Both the position numbers and the translations under genes were made by a program. A stretch of DNA of 64,000 nucleotides from Crocodylus rhombifer (taxonomy: Eukaryota > Chordata > Crocodylia > Crocodylidae): positions 500,136 to 564,135 of the forward strand of contig JAVSML010025229.1 in NCBI GenBank assembly GCA_038503035.1, read 5' to 3'. Under the pieces are notes generated by a model. That model was not told the DNA's origin. It saw only the letters and a program-made list of their open reading frames with translations, and searched no databases. Below are positions 34,028 to 47,260 of the stretch, piece by piece. The stretch's first letter is position 1. Each line of letters begins with the position of its first letter.

Positions 34028-37000
34028 GTATGAAAACTTTTGAACACCCGCACTGTCACTCAGGGAATTCAGTGTCATTCTGATAGATGCATTCCTGAGC
34101 CAGCACCCGCAGGTAGTAAATTGTAGTTGCAAGAGTAATATCGATCACAGTTGCCATGGGTTACAGGAAACTATTACTACATATATCAGTAGATAACCAC
34201 TGTACTTTGAAAGGGGATTTGGAAAGCCTTCATTTAATAGACCCCAGAAGCACTGGATGTAGGATAGTGTTAATCCAGCCATCCTTCATAATGGAACCCA
34301 GAGAGTTGTTTCGTTAAAGCAGATGAATATCAAAGCAAGTCAGGTTTGACAGTCCTATAATTCTGTAGTGCAACACTGATGTGGGACAGGGTGCAGCCCT
34401 TTTGCTTTCCTTATATATAAGATGAATGTTATTTGGGTAAATCAGAACAATTGAATCTTAGCAAGAGCAGTTTGAAGTGGTGTTCAGTGTTCTTCATTTC
34501 CTTTTCTTGTTGCTGTCAGAAGAACTGACATTTGAAAGGCAGATGCAAGGGACAGCTTGTAACGGTAATGTCCGGGAGAAATTTGTCCTGTTATAAATCT
34601 TTATTAAAGATTTTTGCTAAGTCATAAACTACAGCAGCCTGAAGAGGTTAGAGAAAGACATACTGTACATAATCTTAATGCTGAAGTTAATGTTGCTTAT
34701 ACCTGCAGCCAAGCAAAAAAAAAAAAAAAAGGCTTTCCAATTTTCAGTGCAAAATCTCCTCTAATCTTTGGATCCTTCCCTACCTGTATCATGGTGATGA
34801 TCAGCTTAAACAGACAAGTATCATAACAACAAAGCTGTCTCAAAGCAATGAATTTCAATCAATTCTTCTTTCTGTGCCAGCACTTTGGGGGAAAAATCGA
34901 CTGGTGACCATTAGCTTAGCATGGGTGAAATCTGGTTCATGGCACAAGTTGCTGCACAATTAGATAATACCTGCTATACCATGACCTTTACTCTTATTGC
35001 CAAATAAAATATTAAGGGTATATAAAATATCCAGTTATATTCAATAAAATCTGGGCACTACATGATAGAAAGTGTAGAAGTCAGCATTTTATTTGCAACT
35101 AGTGAAAAGACTCAAAATTCAAACCACTCAGTTGGGCATTCATTGCTATTTTGATACCTCTTTTAGGCATTTCTGAAGAGCAGTCCTGGCATGTGTTAAT
35201 TCACTCGCTGATGGTAGTCCTGCTATGCCAAGTTAGATCATTTAGATCTGATTCTGATAGACTAAGTCCAAGGGAGTAGGCAGATGTCAGAGATGGAGTT
35301 TGATACATATATTTATCACACATTTTTTAAGCCATCAGGTGGATAGCACTTTCCAGAATGCTAGTGATTAGATGCATCCTGATTCATTCATATAGATCCC
35401 AATCCATGTAGCTTCAGGCTACTATATCACAAATTTCAGTGAGGCTGTATAGGAGTTCACCAGCCCAGAAATTTGGCTCTTTGAGATTCCTTTGTTTTCT
35501 CCTGGTTAGTAAAAATTAAAATCTCACTCTGCAGTTACCAGCATTTAACAGAAAAAAGACCTGTAGCTATATTACCCTGGACAGTCCTTTTGTTGGCCAT
35601 GCAGAGTCTGACCTAGAGACTACTTGGACAAGAGACTTCTAATGGAAACCTGGATGCTGGAGGAAGTGGTGCTCATGGTTCTGTAGGCTGGACTCTCTTT
35701 TTTTTTTGTGAATGAATTTTTCAATAGTGCCTCAGGAAGTGGAGGTGTCACAACCTCAGGAGGGGAAACTCATGATGCCAACTAGTTAAAGCTCTCCTGG
35801 CCGTTTTTTACAAGGGTAGTGGTGTTATCTCAGCATACTGTCCAGATTCCAGAATGGGTGATTACACTCTAAACATCCAGATTTCCTATCTGTTTTAGTT
35901 TTCTATACTTCCAGTCATAACTATTACATAACATGTGTTATTTGCTCTTAAACAGCTGCCTTGTTGTAGCTCAGGGGTGGCTGCATTTGAGTGTCATGTA
36001 AAATTTCAGTTACAGCAGACTGTGGCAGAGCTTGTTCTGGGTTCAGAACATGCTTCTATGGACTCCAGTTAATCTCTGGGGTAACTGTGGCTCAACTCAG
36101 AGGCTCCCTATTATGAATTTAGCTTTCTCTGCTGACTTGGGCAGAGGCCAGGGCTTTGGCCTTCTCCTCACTCTCTCCAGGAAATCAAAGGTTTAGAATA
36201 GGCTCTTTCTGCCTTAGCCTGGCCCACTGTAAAGTTTTGTCAACTAGAAGTGTTCAAGAATTATGTTAGGCCTCTTTCCCTCTCCCACAGTTGATATTGA
36301 TGATATTTATAACACAAAATATATTTTGAATTATTTTTGTTTTCTGTGCTTTTGAGCCTTTAGGGGGCATATTTACAAGTTGTTCTTTGCAACCAGGAGA
36401 ACTAAAAAATATCTTTTAAATATTAAATAAAAGCCAAGATCTGTGCATTACCATGTGACTCCAGGGATAGGAACACTGAGGAAACATCAAATATCACAGG
36501 AGTCCCGATAAAATGTTGGGAGTTGACTACTCTGTGACTGTAGGTGGTGATGTCATGGAATATTTTAGATACACATGTGCTCCTATGAAGTGTAACAGTT
36601 TTCTTCTTCCAAGTGCCTCTGTGTGTGTGTGTATATGCATATATATTTGGCTTGTCCTTAAGTAGATAGTCATTTTTATCCTTTATGTAACTCTCTTGCA
36701 GTTGGTAGAATTTTGCTGTGAGCAAATGTAACACAGGGTGATTGATTGTGTGAAAGAAAGTTACAAAAACGTATGTAAGATCTTCCCAGAACATTGAACA
36801 AAAATGCTAATAGATCTCTCTGTTTACAATTTTACATGGGAGGATTGATGGCTTTTGGCTAAATCAATTGCTGAAGTCTGCCTGCAGCTGCTGAACACGG
36901 TCAAATGAACAATTAAAGGTCAGACACTGCTGGAAGTAGTCAAATGAACAATTAAACCTCTGTTGTAAATAAGTCTTAGTCTTGGAGTAAAGCATTCAAC

Positions 37001-39348
37001 TTCATAATTTACTATCTCTGCTAGTTCCAGAGCTACCCTAAAAATAACCTGAACTGACATATATCATTTTTAAATTAAAGTGTGTTCCTATTCTGGTAAA
37101 TGTTTCAAAGACCCAGATTACTTGAAAGAATAAAATGAAATAATTATGTTTTGAGTCATCTGAAAATCAAGTTAATAAGTTAAATTAACCTCCTCCTCCT
37201 CCGCTCTCACTGCTTTCTAATCTTGCGATGCTGGTTTGACTGTTTGTGTGCCATCAGCAACAAAAACAGGCTTTTGAAGATCTGCTGTAACATTGCTTAC
37301 CAGAATACAAGGTTGCGTATTCTCATAAACACCTCTGTCTGATTTATCTTTGTGTCCTGAAACTGTCACATGATAAATTGCTGTTTTTAGGCCTTACATC
37401 AGGAAGTTCTAATTCTGAGACTGACATTCTCTGACTTTGTAGTATATTGTAAAAGGAGACCACTTTAAAAACTAAAAAGGAGTATAGTAAATACACTTCA
37501 TCCTTGATGACATATTTTAATGTATTTATGTTCTTGGTTTAAGATCTTAGTTTAAAGTTCTTAAAGATCTAGTTCACAGATCTTAGTTTAAAAATTTTAA
37601 CAGTAGTAGTGCTATCAATAATATTATTGAGTGTTTCCTTGCAACAGAAGTCATCCTTTTTTTTTTTAGGAGAACCCTGAAATCAGATCTCAGCAGGTGC
37701 TGTAACATCTTTTAGCTAACTACAAACAGAAATCCATTTCTTTCTGAAGATTTCACATGCTTTTTTTTCTGCTCAAACTTGACCCCCAGTAGGGAAGGCT
37801 CAGACAAAATTCTCCGCAGCACTGAAGAACAGCAGCAGGCGGCCACATAAAGAGTGACTAATACAGTACATAGAATTCCAGTCTGCCTTAAACATGAAGC
37901 ATTTATTAAAGAAAGCACCTGGAGACACCAACAAATGGGCTTCCTCACTACTTGTGTTCCAGCTTTGTCTCTCTTGTTTACCTGTGAACCACCCATTCTG
38001 GAAAGCTGATCAGTTTACAGAGACATCTAGTGGCTGGATAATATATTGCAGGTAAATATAGCCTACTGAGACCTTAAACCTCAAGTAGGTTGGCATAAAG
38101 GAAGATGAAGGAGCAGCTTGGGGATCATTTGGGCCTCCGAAATCTGCAATAATATGAACCAATAGGCCTCTTAAACCTATGTAGACAGTGCAGTAGTACT
38201 AGCCTTTATGCAAGTTCCTTTCCAGCAGGTAGGAAAGGAGTGAATCCATGCCCCCCCACCAACCCCCAGTCACCTTCATGCATGATCTTTGGGAGGCATT
38301 TGAGCTTCATTTGCTGCTGATTGGTTTTTTTCTGTTTGCCTTTTTTAACCACACATTTTTAATAACATATTGTTTCAACTTTAAAATAATAACTACCTGC
38401 TGAGAATGTCATCTGGGCTCTAAGGAGAGTTGTTTCAAACACACACCCATGCAACAGAGAATATTTTAAAATTAAGTTCTAGTAAACCTTTTCAGAGTTC
38501 AGACAGACAAAAAGCCTCCCTGGCAGCACAGACAGTGTCATCTGAGATTATCTTTTAAGTCTGAAGGAGAACAGGCCACTTCCGTCAGTTGTTACAGTGT
38601 GTAGCAGCACTACCCATTCCAGACTCAAAAATATCCTTGCTTTCATCCCAGAGATGACAAGGAAAGAAATAAAAACTACATGGAAAGAAGAGTAAAACCA
38701 ACCAATTCCACAGACCCATTTAAATTGATTCCTGCACCCCTTGGTTCTCTTACCAGCTGTGCCAGTGGGTTTCCTAATAAATGATATTCCTTGTGAAATC
38801 CTATGTCTCTTTATGATATGTGGCACATGAGAAAAGAAGTTGCTTATGTTGATTCTGCTTTCAGGGAAAACACTGGCAAGAGCTGACAAGTCTGGGATAG
38901 GCATATATTTTATTATGAGGGGGAGGAAGGTGACTTTTTTCATTCAGTGAGACTTTTAAACAGAGACGTATTTTCATTGCTCACTGTTTATTGTTGTTCC
39001 ATTTCATGTTGGACTAATCCTTTCCTAGACCTTGTGGGTTTCAAGAGGGGAAAGGAAGAGTTGGAGGGGGGAAGGGGCAGGATTTACATCCTGGATTTCA
39101 CCATCAGTGGTAGAGATGAGACACATGAAACAAATGAAGCTTTTGTAAGATCTCAGACAGTTGCTTTGCTTTTATACTTAAGGGTAGCTTCATCTCCACT
39201 AAAACAAGCTGAGAATAGGGTCTGATCAAAAGCAGAAGGACTCCATAAATATCTGTGGGCTTCAGGGCAGGTGCATAGTCTGATAAACACAAACATCACA
39301 GAACTGTTTGGTTTCATTGAAACCTAAATGCTTTCAACAGCCACTGTA
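34028..39348. other. probable KIAA1958 intron, no further exon identified
   Basis: Begins with the donor 'gtatga'. AT-rich, with a 16-base poly-A run (34717-34732), short direct duplications ('tcaaatgaacaattaaa' at about 36902 and 36940; 'cagatcttagttta' near 37576 echoing 37541), and a 'tgtgtgtgtgtgtat' stretch near 36622. I found no phase-compatible next exon. Confidence 0.5.
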
Positions 39349-39356
39349 AGCCAGGG

Positions 39357-39643
39357 ATAAGGTGGCCATCAAGGTACCTCAACAATAGAGTACAGTTGGC
39401 CCCACCACCATGAATGTTGCATACCTCCCAAGCCCAGGGGGCCACAGCGAGCTCTCACAGGCAGCAGTGGTGCTGTTGGCAGTGGGGGCATAGCGGCGGC
39501 AAATGGGAAGCTCCTGCAGGCAGCTGCGGTGGGCTGAGTAGTGAAAAAATGAGGACATAAAGGCGTCTGGTTTCATATCAATAGACGACAGAGGACCAGA
39601 AAAACCAGACTGTCCTCTATAAAACTGGACGAATGGCTGCCCT
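39357..39643. mobile_element. hAT-like element, 287 bp, with 8-bp duplication
   Basis: The ends 'aaggtggccatc' and 'gaatggctgccct' are imperfect inverted repeats. The flanks 'agccaggg' (39349-39356) and 'agccagga' (39644-39651) agree at 7 of 8 positions. A minus-strand frame across it has no recognised motif. Confidence 0.7.
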
Positions 39644-39850
39644 AGCCAGGAAGAGACTGTTTCTTTTTTCTTCAAGGGCAGAAAGACTCCATTTTCACAA
39701 ATGGTGTTTTGTGAAGCCAGAAACCAGTGACCATTTAAAGACTTTGGCTTTCTTTTAATTTGATTACTTTATTGTAGGGTTGTCTCATAGGTACTTACTT
39801 TGGTTTTTGCTAGCAGGTGCTTCCAGAGGTAAAAAAAACCCAACAAAACA

Positions 39851-40110
39851 AAATGGTGCTTCACCTTAAACTCAGCACATTCCCACACCACGCGCATGCC
39901 CAGAAGAGGCAGCACATTACTTCAACCCAGCTCTGCAGTATCTGTAAAGATCCGGTACTTTAGTGGGGCTTTATGGCCCTTTTTATCTAACAGCTGATTG
40001 AACCAGCTTTAGCTAAAAGCTCCAAAAAGCCCTGCTGAAACTCCCAATCTTTACAGATGCTGCAGAGCCGGATTAAAGTAATTTGCTATTTCTTTCGGTA
40101 AAGCGCCTTT
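39851..40110. mobile_element. hairpin MITE
   Basis: The left arm ('aaatggtgcttcacc', later 'ctctgcagtatctgtaaagat') pairs with the right arm ('atctttacagatgctgcagag', later 'ggtaaagcgccttt'). The turn is near 39995. No target-site duplication was established. Confidence 0.75.
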
Positions 40111-41420
40111 TTTGTGGGGGGGGAAGGGGGGGTTGTTTTTTAGCATCTTGGCTGTAGCTTTATTTTTGGGGGCTGGGTTATTGAGTCCCAGAGGTCCCAC
40201 AGAATTGGTGCCTATGGGTTGTCAAATTGGGCCCACAGGTTGCTTGTGGCACTCAAGAGGTTAATTTGTGGACCCCAGGCTACCACCCAGCCACTGCTCC
40301 CCTCCTCAGGGTCTCTGGCTACAGCATCAGACAGAATCTCTTGAACGCCTCTCCCTCTTCCAGCTACTGCTTCCTGCCTGTAAGGAAAACTTACTGTGAG
40401 AAGGGGAGAGGCGGCGGGATGCCACACTGGCAGCTGTGTGTGGCGAAAGTGAAACTGGTGGCTGGAGCCGCCATAGTCTAAGATCAAAGAAAAAACCTGT
40501 GGCAGAGTCGAAAGGAGTCAGGAACGGCTCCCACATCTGCCTGAGCATGCTTTATAAAAGCATGCCAAGGGTGATTGGCTGGGCAGACAGCTGGAGGTGG
40601 CAGAAAAGTCTCACCCCGAAGAGAGCCAGGGGGACTGGAAAGAGTGTCCCTGGCTGGCCCAGAGGGGTCAGAGCAGCCAGATGGCGTGAAGCAGGAGGAG
40701 GCTTGGTGGCTCCCTCAGGAAGGGAGTGTGGAGGGGATATTGGGCCAGCGTGGGCCCAAGGAGCTGCTGGCGGACCTGTTGTGGGCCACAGCTGGTAGCC
40801 CCAGCAACTGGGATGGTGACAGGTGCAGCAAGGACCTGACTTGAACCGAACAACCAGCAGCAGGTACCGAACTCAGGGAATCAGTGACACATCAAGGAAG
40901 ACAGCAGTCTGGGTAGAACCCAGCTCCACATAGACCAGAGAGCAGAGAGAGGCCATGGAGAGTGCTTGGCATTAACTACACAGGTAGTCAACCACTGCAG
41001 CCTCAAGGGACCGAGCGCCAGGGTAGGCCTGAACATCAGCCCCAACAAGCAACATCATGGCTGGCATTAGGCAGGGTGTAGGGGAGGTGGAGCCCCAAGA
41101 AGAGGTGGTCACGAGGAAGACCAAGGGAAAGAACCGGGAGGAAGGGACCAGGCATCGTCCTCCTGATTTAAAACCCCTTATCATCAAAGACGTGGCAGGC
41201 GAGACCCCTGGGGCTCCAACCTGAGGCCACTCCCACTAGCCTGGCCATGCAACCTAAGAAGCCACAGCAAGATTCTTAAAGAGTCCACATGCACAATGCT
41301 GGGGAGAAAGACATGGAAGTTACACTGCACTTGCCCCAGGCCCAGGAGGCAGTGTAGCACAGCATGACCTGCAGCGCCTGTACAAGTCTGGACTAGGGAG
41401 CAGAGGGTGAGGCTGTGAGT
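40111..41420. other. moderately GC-rich segment, possibly an old LTR-type repeat
   Basis: Contains a TATA-like 'ctttataaaag' (40549-40559) followed by about 800 bases of purine-rich sequence with a short frame at 41057-41224 starting 'MAGIRQGVGEVEPQEEVV'. I do not recognise it. It could be the LTR and leader of a decayed LTR retrotransposon, but no terminal repeats or duplication were found. Confidence 0.35.
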
Positions 41421-43690
41421 ACCTACAACTGTTTAGAAGCTAGAAAACCCTGCTTTACTCATTAATGTGCTTGTTCTATCTATGCCTAAGTTTAAGCATA
41501 AGAGATTTTTTTGAATGCAAAAAAAAATCTTGCTTTAAAACTAAATTTCAAACTCCTTTGTAAAAGAAACCAAGAGCCTCGTAACAGATATTTGTATCCC
41601 ATGAGGCACAGGACAGAGTAGTGTTTGTCTAAGAGTCTATTCAGCAAAGTATTTTAACGTCCATCTCTGTTGAACAAAGTATGCCTCAAGTTAAGTATAC
41701 GCTGTAGTGCATTACTGAAAGGAATAGGCTGATGTATCTAAGGCCTTACATGGGAACTTCAAGACAGTAATGAATCAAAATATTTCTTCCATTAATTGCT
41801 CCTTTATAAAAACAAATTTATGAACTGGTTACATTGAAATGTTTATTTCCGTTCCGCATGTTGTATCTGGTTACATAGTCTAACCGCACTTTTTCCTTGG
41901 CATGAAGGGAGGCCAGCCGTCCAGGTGACAGGCTTGTGACTTCATTGTTTACTTGCCCCCATCCTTACCCGGAACTCGTGAAGGAAGTGAAAATCCAATA
42001 TTTCACGTGAGCAATTCAAGCAGAAAATAAATATAAAGATAGCTGCAAACAGCAAGAAAGGGCTGCGAAGGCACAAGAACAACTTCTCTGCATTTCAGCA
42101 TTAAAGTTCATCTATAAATGTGGGACCTGCATAGCCTTAGATAAGATGGGCATTAACATCCCTGTGTTAGAGTATGATAACATGTGAAATATAAAGATTC
42201 ACTGTGAAATCCTGAACCTACTGAAGCCACTGATTTTTTTTTTCATTTTCTTCAGTGAAGTCAGGGTTTCACCAGAAAGCAGCTTCTTCAGCTGATGGCT
42301 CATAGAAGCTTCACTAGTTACCGCATTGCCAGACTTTACATCTTCAGATTCATTTCTTAAGGAAAACAGGTTCCCTTACTTCCAAATAAGTGAATAATTA
42401 TAGATAAATATGTTGAACTGCTATTGTCCTTACAAGATTCTACAGGATACTCAAATAACCAAAGAAAGGACCCACACAGTTACTGAAATGCACTGAAAAT
42501 GTAAAAATAAAAAAAAAGTCTCAAGCAAAATTCAGACTTGGAAATTTTATTACATTCACAAAAATACTGCAAATACAAAAGTCAAGAATAGAGGGCCTGA
42601 TTAGAAATTAGTCCTGTGTATAAATCAAAGCAGTTTTATTTTCAATGGTTCTTTTACTGGAAAAAGTGATGGTAGACATCATCAGAACAACACAGTAGCT
42701 ATAGAAGCTCCCATTTTATTTCAATATTCCCCCTCTTCTCCCTCCCCACTCCATCAGTAACGGCTGCCTATTGCATAAATTGATATGAAATGAACAGTTA
42801 TTTAATGCTATCTTCCTAGGGCACAGTTTACCATTTTTGGGACATTGGCTCTGCAGGAACGTCCCCCCACTACTGGCCAGCTGGGGCCCCAGAACCTGGA
42901 GCTGCCTCCCCAAAACATGGGTCACTGGCAGCCAGGTGGGTGGGAGTAAGGAGGAAACCCAGATTCCCTCCAGGGACAGGGGTCTGAGCCCCCTCTCCCC
43001 TTCAGGAAGCCCTAACTGGGCTCTGGGCAGTGGTGGTAGTTGCTCCCTGGTCCCAACTCCATTGGGCTGTGAGCTGGAAGTCACTTGGCCAGTGACCATT
43101 CAGGAGTCACGCTTGTGCAGGTGACTTCCCACCAATCTGCGGCTTTTGCTTCAGTTTTGTCCAACAGCCGGGATGCTGAGACACTATGAGATCCAGGAAG
43201 TCACCCTAGACATAGAGGTCACCCTAGACATAGAGGACCTGATTTTCAAAAAGCCAGGTATGCAGTCGCGCATGCAAATTTAACACACAAATGAGCACCT
43301 GCTCTCGATATGTAATCACTACAATTATGCATAATTCTCATAATATTATATGGGATTTATATGACACACCATATTCGTTTTTAACATTTTTCTTGAAAAG
43401 TTTGCCATCTAATGAGCATTACCAAAACATTGTTAAAATATTCTTGAGAAGAGCAGACTTTTTTACTTTGTTCACATAATATTTTCCATTGGATGCTTGA
43501 AGCTGAAATGCTGCATGCATATCTAGCCCACAGATTTATAGGGTGCTGACCCCTGCATTAAGGGGTCAGCCATCTTCTTGGTAGGCAGCTGAGCTTTGCT
43601 TGCAAGACCTAGTTCATTCACGTGAGTATGGATATGGGTGGCTGTCTCCATTTCTTCACAGTGTATCACAAGTGTATTGTTATATATAGT
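41421..43690. other. AT-rich non-coding sequence, no gene seen
   Basis: Only a small tandem duplication is notable (43200-43235). Confidence 0.5.
43200..43235. repeat. 18-bp exact tandem duplication
   Basis: 'gtcaccctagacatagag' occurs twice in direct succession. Confidence 0.95.
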
Positions 43691-43949
43691 GGGCACATCT
43701 ACACGAGGCACTACATCACCATAGTGCCGGGCTATATCGCCATAGCTTGTTGCTGTGGTGATGTAGCATCGATGTACACGAACCGTGATGTCAATGCTAC
43801 TGTGCAGTAACAATAAGCTACTGCACAGTATCATGGGAAAAAAAACCATGTGGTATCAGGACTGCACAGTAACTCCAGTTTGCTGCTTAAGCAAGTACTA
43901 AATGACTGCACAGTAACAACTGCACAGTCTAGCATCATGTAGAGGCACC
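43691..43949. mobile_element. MITE with terminal inverted repeats, ~259 bp
   Basis: The left end 'gggcacatctacacga' is matched by the reverse complement of the right end 'catcatgtagaggcacc'. Internal 'actgcacagtaac' blocks occur repeatedly and in both orientations. 'agt' at 43688-43690 and 43950-43952 could be a 3-bp target duplication, the length used by Harbinger-type elements, but that is weak evidence. Confidence 0.6.
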
Positions 43950-43952
43950 AGT

Positions 43953-44530
43953 ACCATATAACTTTGTTTAGAAGCTTCCCTTAATTATAGTAGTAAGCTT
44001 CACATTGCTCTCCAAGTCACTGAGAGGTGTACTTGTATTTAATACAGGATCAGTTTAAAGAGGAAGTAATCAACTTAATAAAGACCTAGCAGGTAAGATC
44101 CTCACCTCGCTCACGCTGATCCACATCTTGTGTCAAATTCGGAAATCAGTGGCAGTTTTGTTGTTTGTTTTTAGCTGAAACAAGTAGCTGACTCTTTATA
44201 TTTAACCCTGTTCAGTCACTGTCATCAAAATTCAGGAAAGGATTTAAATACATGATTAACTCTGGTCAGGAAGGAGTGGAATTTAAGTACTGGCTTAAAA
44301 TTAAACATGGAAGCATAGAAAAGTAGGGCTGGAAAAACATGTGCTTAAATACTTCCTTGTACTTGGACTACGGCTTTAAGCTTTCAAATACATACACACA
44401 TGATCAAGGATCTGGGTTTTCTGCTTCCCATGGAAAACTGAATAAAACCATAAATTTCTCCTTTACTGGAGAAAAATGCAACTATCTCATTTTGCTGGAG
44501 AAACCTGTGGATTTTGCAAATTTGCAGTGA
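43953..44530. other. non-coding sequence, no gene seen
   Basis: No recognisable features. Confidence 0.5.
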
Positions 44531-45110
44531 ACCCTCTCTAGTTTGGCAGTGTTCCAGCCTGCAGGGGGCTGGGAGGGAGCAGGAGGAGGGTGGTCAGACA
44601 GGGGGCACCATGTATATGTACATGACTGCCAGGCAGCTTGGAGATCAGGTCCTGTAGGGAAGGGTGAGGGGAGATTGAGGCCCCTGTATTGAGGGTGGGA
44701 GGGAGGGAGTTGGGCAGTGATGGGGCTGCTGCCCAGCCAGACAGTGTGTAGGACTTGGGGCCTGGGGCCACAATGCCCAGCTGCAGGGTCCCAGCAGGGA
44801 GTGGGACAGGGTCATGCCCTCATCTGGAGGGCAGGAGGTAGGGCAACTCCCTGCTGCTACTCACACTCCCAGGGAGGACCTGTGCCCCCCAGATCTGTGC
44901 ACAGGGCAGACACTGGCTGGCTGCTGCAAACTCAGGCTCCTGCCCTGCTGCCCTCCCCCAGGGCCTCTGCACCTTGTCATGTGCAACCTGGTGTTGCAGG
45001 GCAGAGTGAGGCTGTGCAAGGATCTCTTTGTCACTGCAAGCTCCATGCTGCTTTGGCAATGCATCCCCTTATATAATAGTTATATAAAATTAACTGTATT
45101 GCAATAAAAA
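44531..45110. other. GC-rich island-like segment, unidentified repeat
   Basis: The start 'gaaccctctctagtttggca' resembles the ends of some DNA transposons, but no matching right end was found. CpG-poor, so not a CpG island. It carries only chance frames rich in Pro/Ser/Leu. Confidence 0.35.
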
Positions 45111-47075
45111 AAAATAATTCACCTTTAGAGGAAAGTATACAACAAACCTTTTTTCTGTGGTATTGTTCATGCATGATAATCAGTCGGTATAATCACTTGG
45201 GAAAACCGAGCTTGACTACAATGTTGGAATACCCAGTAAGGGCAGCTGTCTACATCACCCTAAAAACATACTTACAGGAGATTTTTTGAGAACAAAGGGC
45301 TGAGGTGTGCAAATAACATAGTCTCTGGTCCTGTGAATACGAGCTATGGTCTGAGACCAAGAGCTCATATTGCATAAAATATCCAACTGCCAATAGGTAA
45401 TGGCTTTTGGCAATGACTGGCTGAGATGGATTAAACACACTGATCTCAGTGAATGTGTTCTATTTTGTGCTTCGTTAGATGTAGGCCATTAAGTGTGTTG
45501 GCTGTATTCTGTGCTCCAACTTGCACCTCTAGCACCCATTTAATGACATTAAAGAGGTTAAAAGCACACACTCTGGGAGAAGTATATATGTTTATATGCT
45601 GAATAAATTTGGACTCCATTTTAGACCAATGCTACTTTCTGGTATTGTTTTTCAGCAACACCATATTCATGATGAAAGCATCTCTTGAAGTCATTTAACC
45701 ATTGGCTAATCATAAACCAGGCTAAAATATCTACATCTCTATGCAGAAAATATAATATAATATAATATAATATAATATAATATAATATAAACAATGGCAC
45801 TTCAAAAAATAATTAAAGACCAGGTTCAACCTAAACTATGGCCAGACCGGGAGAAAGTAACAGAGATGGGGAGGGAGAAGGGGAGGAGGAAAGCGAGAAT
45901 GTGGAATCAACCATTCACTAGTATAGGATGTTCAGAAGTTCTGATAATTGGCTCCACTCTTCTTGCAGGGGCCCCTGACTGCAATGGAAGCAGAGGTAAG
46001 TCAAGAATGAAAATATCTGAAGATCCCACCCAAGAGTCATATATATAGCTGGCTCTATATTTTTTCTGTGTTAATGTTGGTTGGGGCTGAGGTAATGAAA
46101 CCTCTCTCTTGGAATGCTAATCTAAAAACTAATCTTTTTAATTGACCTCAGGAATGAAGGAAAAGTAGGCTGAGTCAGTGCTTTGGATAGATGTCCTCAA
46201 AGGAGAACATATGGGCTAAAGAAAGCAAGTGGGTGAAGGTAATAGGGTGGGTTCTTTTACTAGGTCTGTACTGAATTTGGGAACATGGGAACTGTGCTGT
46301 CCTGCCAGTGTTATCATTAGTGGAGCAGTGACAGTGGGGATATTTAAATGTGACCTTAGTGTTAACGTGGCTCCAAGGTATAAAATAAAGGTCCAAACCA
46401 CCTGTAATTTCCAAAACCTCAACAGTGGCTGTGGCAGCTTCAAGTGAGCTAGACAAATTCTTGTTTGAACGATGTCTGTTATTTTCACTGTTAGCCCCTG
46501 AAACAGGGAAACAGATGAATTGTCACACTGACACACTGACTTAAAGAGTCTTACGCATATGGGTATATAGATGCTTACCTACTTTGCTGAGATTTTCAGC
46601 ATGTACTTTAGTGTTTAAATAGGGCTGGAATTATGGATGTGTTTAGGGGCTTTATTCAACGGGGACCCAAAATTATTAAGATACTGGCATGGTTTGCATC
46701 CAAACCCTGCTTATTAGACCTGTAAATGCATTATCTGTTCTGTCTTTTTGAAAGGAAGCAAGGAAAATAGAGAGAATGAAAGAGACTATTCAGATGATCA
46801 GTTGGATGCAGCCATGTTTGGAGTTGGAGAGATGGGCAAACCAGCCAAGAATACCTTGCATTCAGTTCCACTCAGAACTGGGAGAAATTCAGCCCCTCTT
46901 TGTTCTGACCAGGTTCTTTCTCTGTAATGCAAATTCTCACTCAGTCTTTTTCCCAGAACAGCAAGCAAGGTGGTATTTGTAGACCCAGCCTTTGAAGAAT
47001 CTGGATATGCTTGGTCTGTGCCTAGATATTTTGTTTTGGTAGTATATGGCCTGGGAATTATGCAAGAGGCAAGGG
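45111..47075. other. AT-rich non-coding sequence
   Basis: Besides the (TATAA)n array, I see no named repeat. A short segment at 45972-45997 is bounded by 'ttgcag' and 'gtaagt' like a mini-exon, but it has no supporting homology. Confidence 0.5.
45749..45790. repeat. (TATAA)n microsatellite
   Basis: About eight perfect units of 'tataa'. Confidence 0.97.
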
Positions 47076-47260
47076 TTTCTTGGGGTGATTCAGTTATTGG
47101 ACCAACTGCATAGTTGGTATGGAGTAGGACAAGCTTTTGAATGCGAGACTTTCATCTTCAGGTCACATGAAATTTGAAGAAGAATGTCTTGCATTCAAGA
47201 GCTTGTCTAACTCTATCCCAAATATGCAGTTGGTCCAATAACCAATATCACCCTAAGAAA
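47076..47260. mobile_element. hairpin MITE, ~185 bp, near-complete palindrome
   Basis: 'ttcttggggtgattcag' with 'ttattggaccaactgcat' in the left arm pairs with 'atgcagttggtccaataa' and 'atcaccctaagaa' in the right arm. 'acaagcttttgaatgc' pairs with 'gcattcaagagcttgt'. The turn is near 47168. Confidence 0.85.

Noticed and set aside
34028..34083. Continuation of the KIAA1958-like reading frame to a stop at 34081-34083
   Set aside because: It begins exactly at a good GT donor and the extra 18 residues have no family resemblance, so it is read-through into intron. A short alternative isoform cannot be excluded without RNA data.
44531..45110. CpG-island promoter at the GC-rich segment
   Set aside because: CpG dinucleotides are rare in it and no exon or splice donor follows; it looks like a repeat.
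45972..45997. Mini-exon of 26 bases bounded by 'ttgcag' and 'gtaagt' downstream of the KIAA1958-like exon
   Set aside because: Splice-like flanks of this quality occur by chance, and I could not match the encoded residues to anything I know in the gene.
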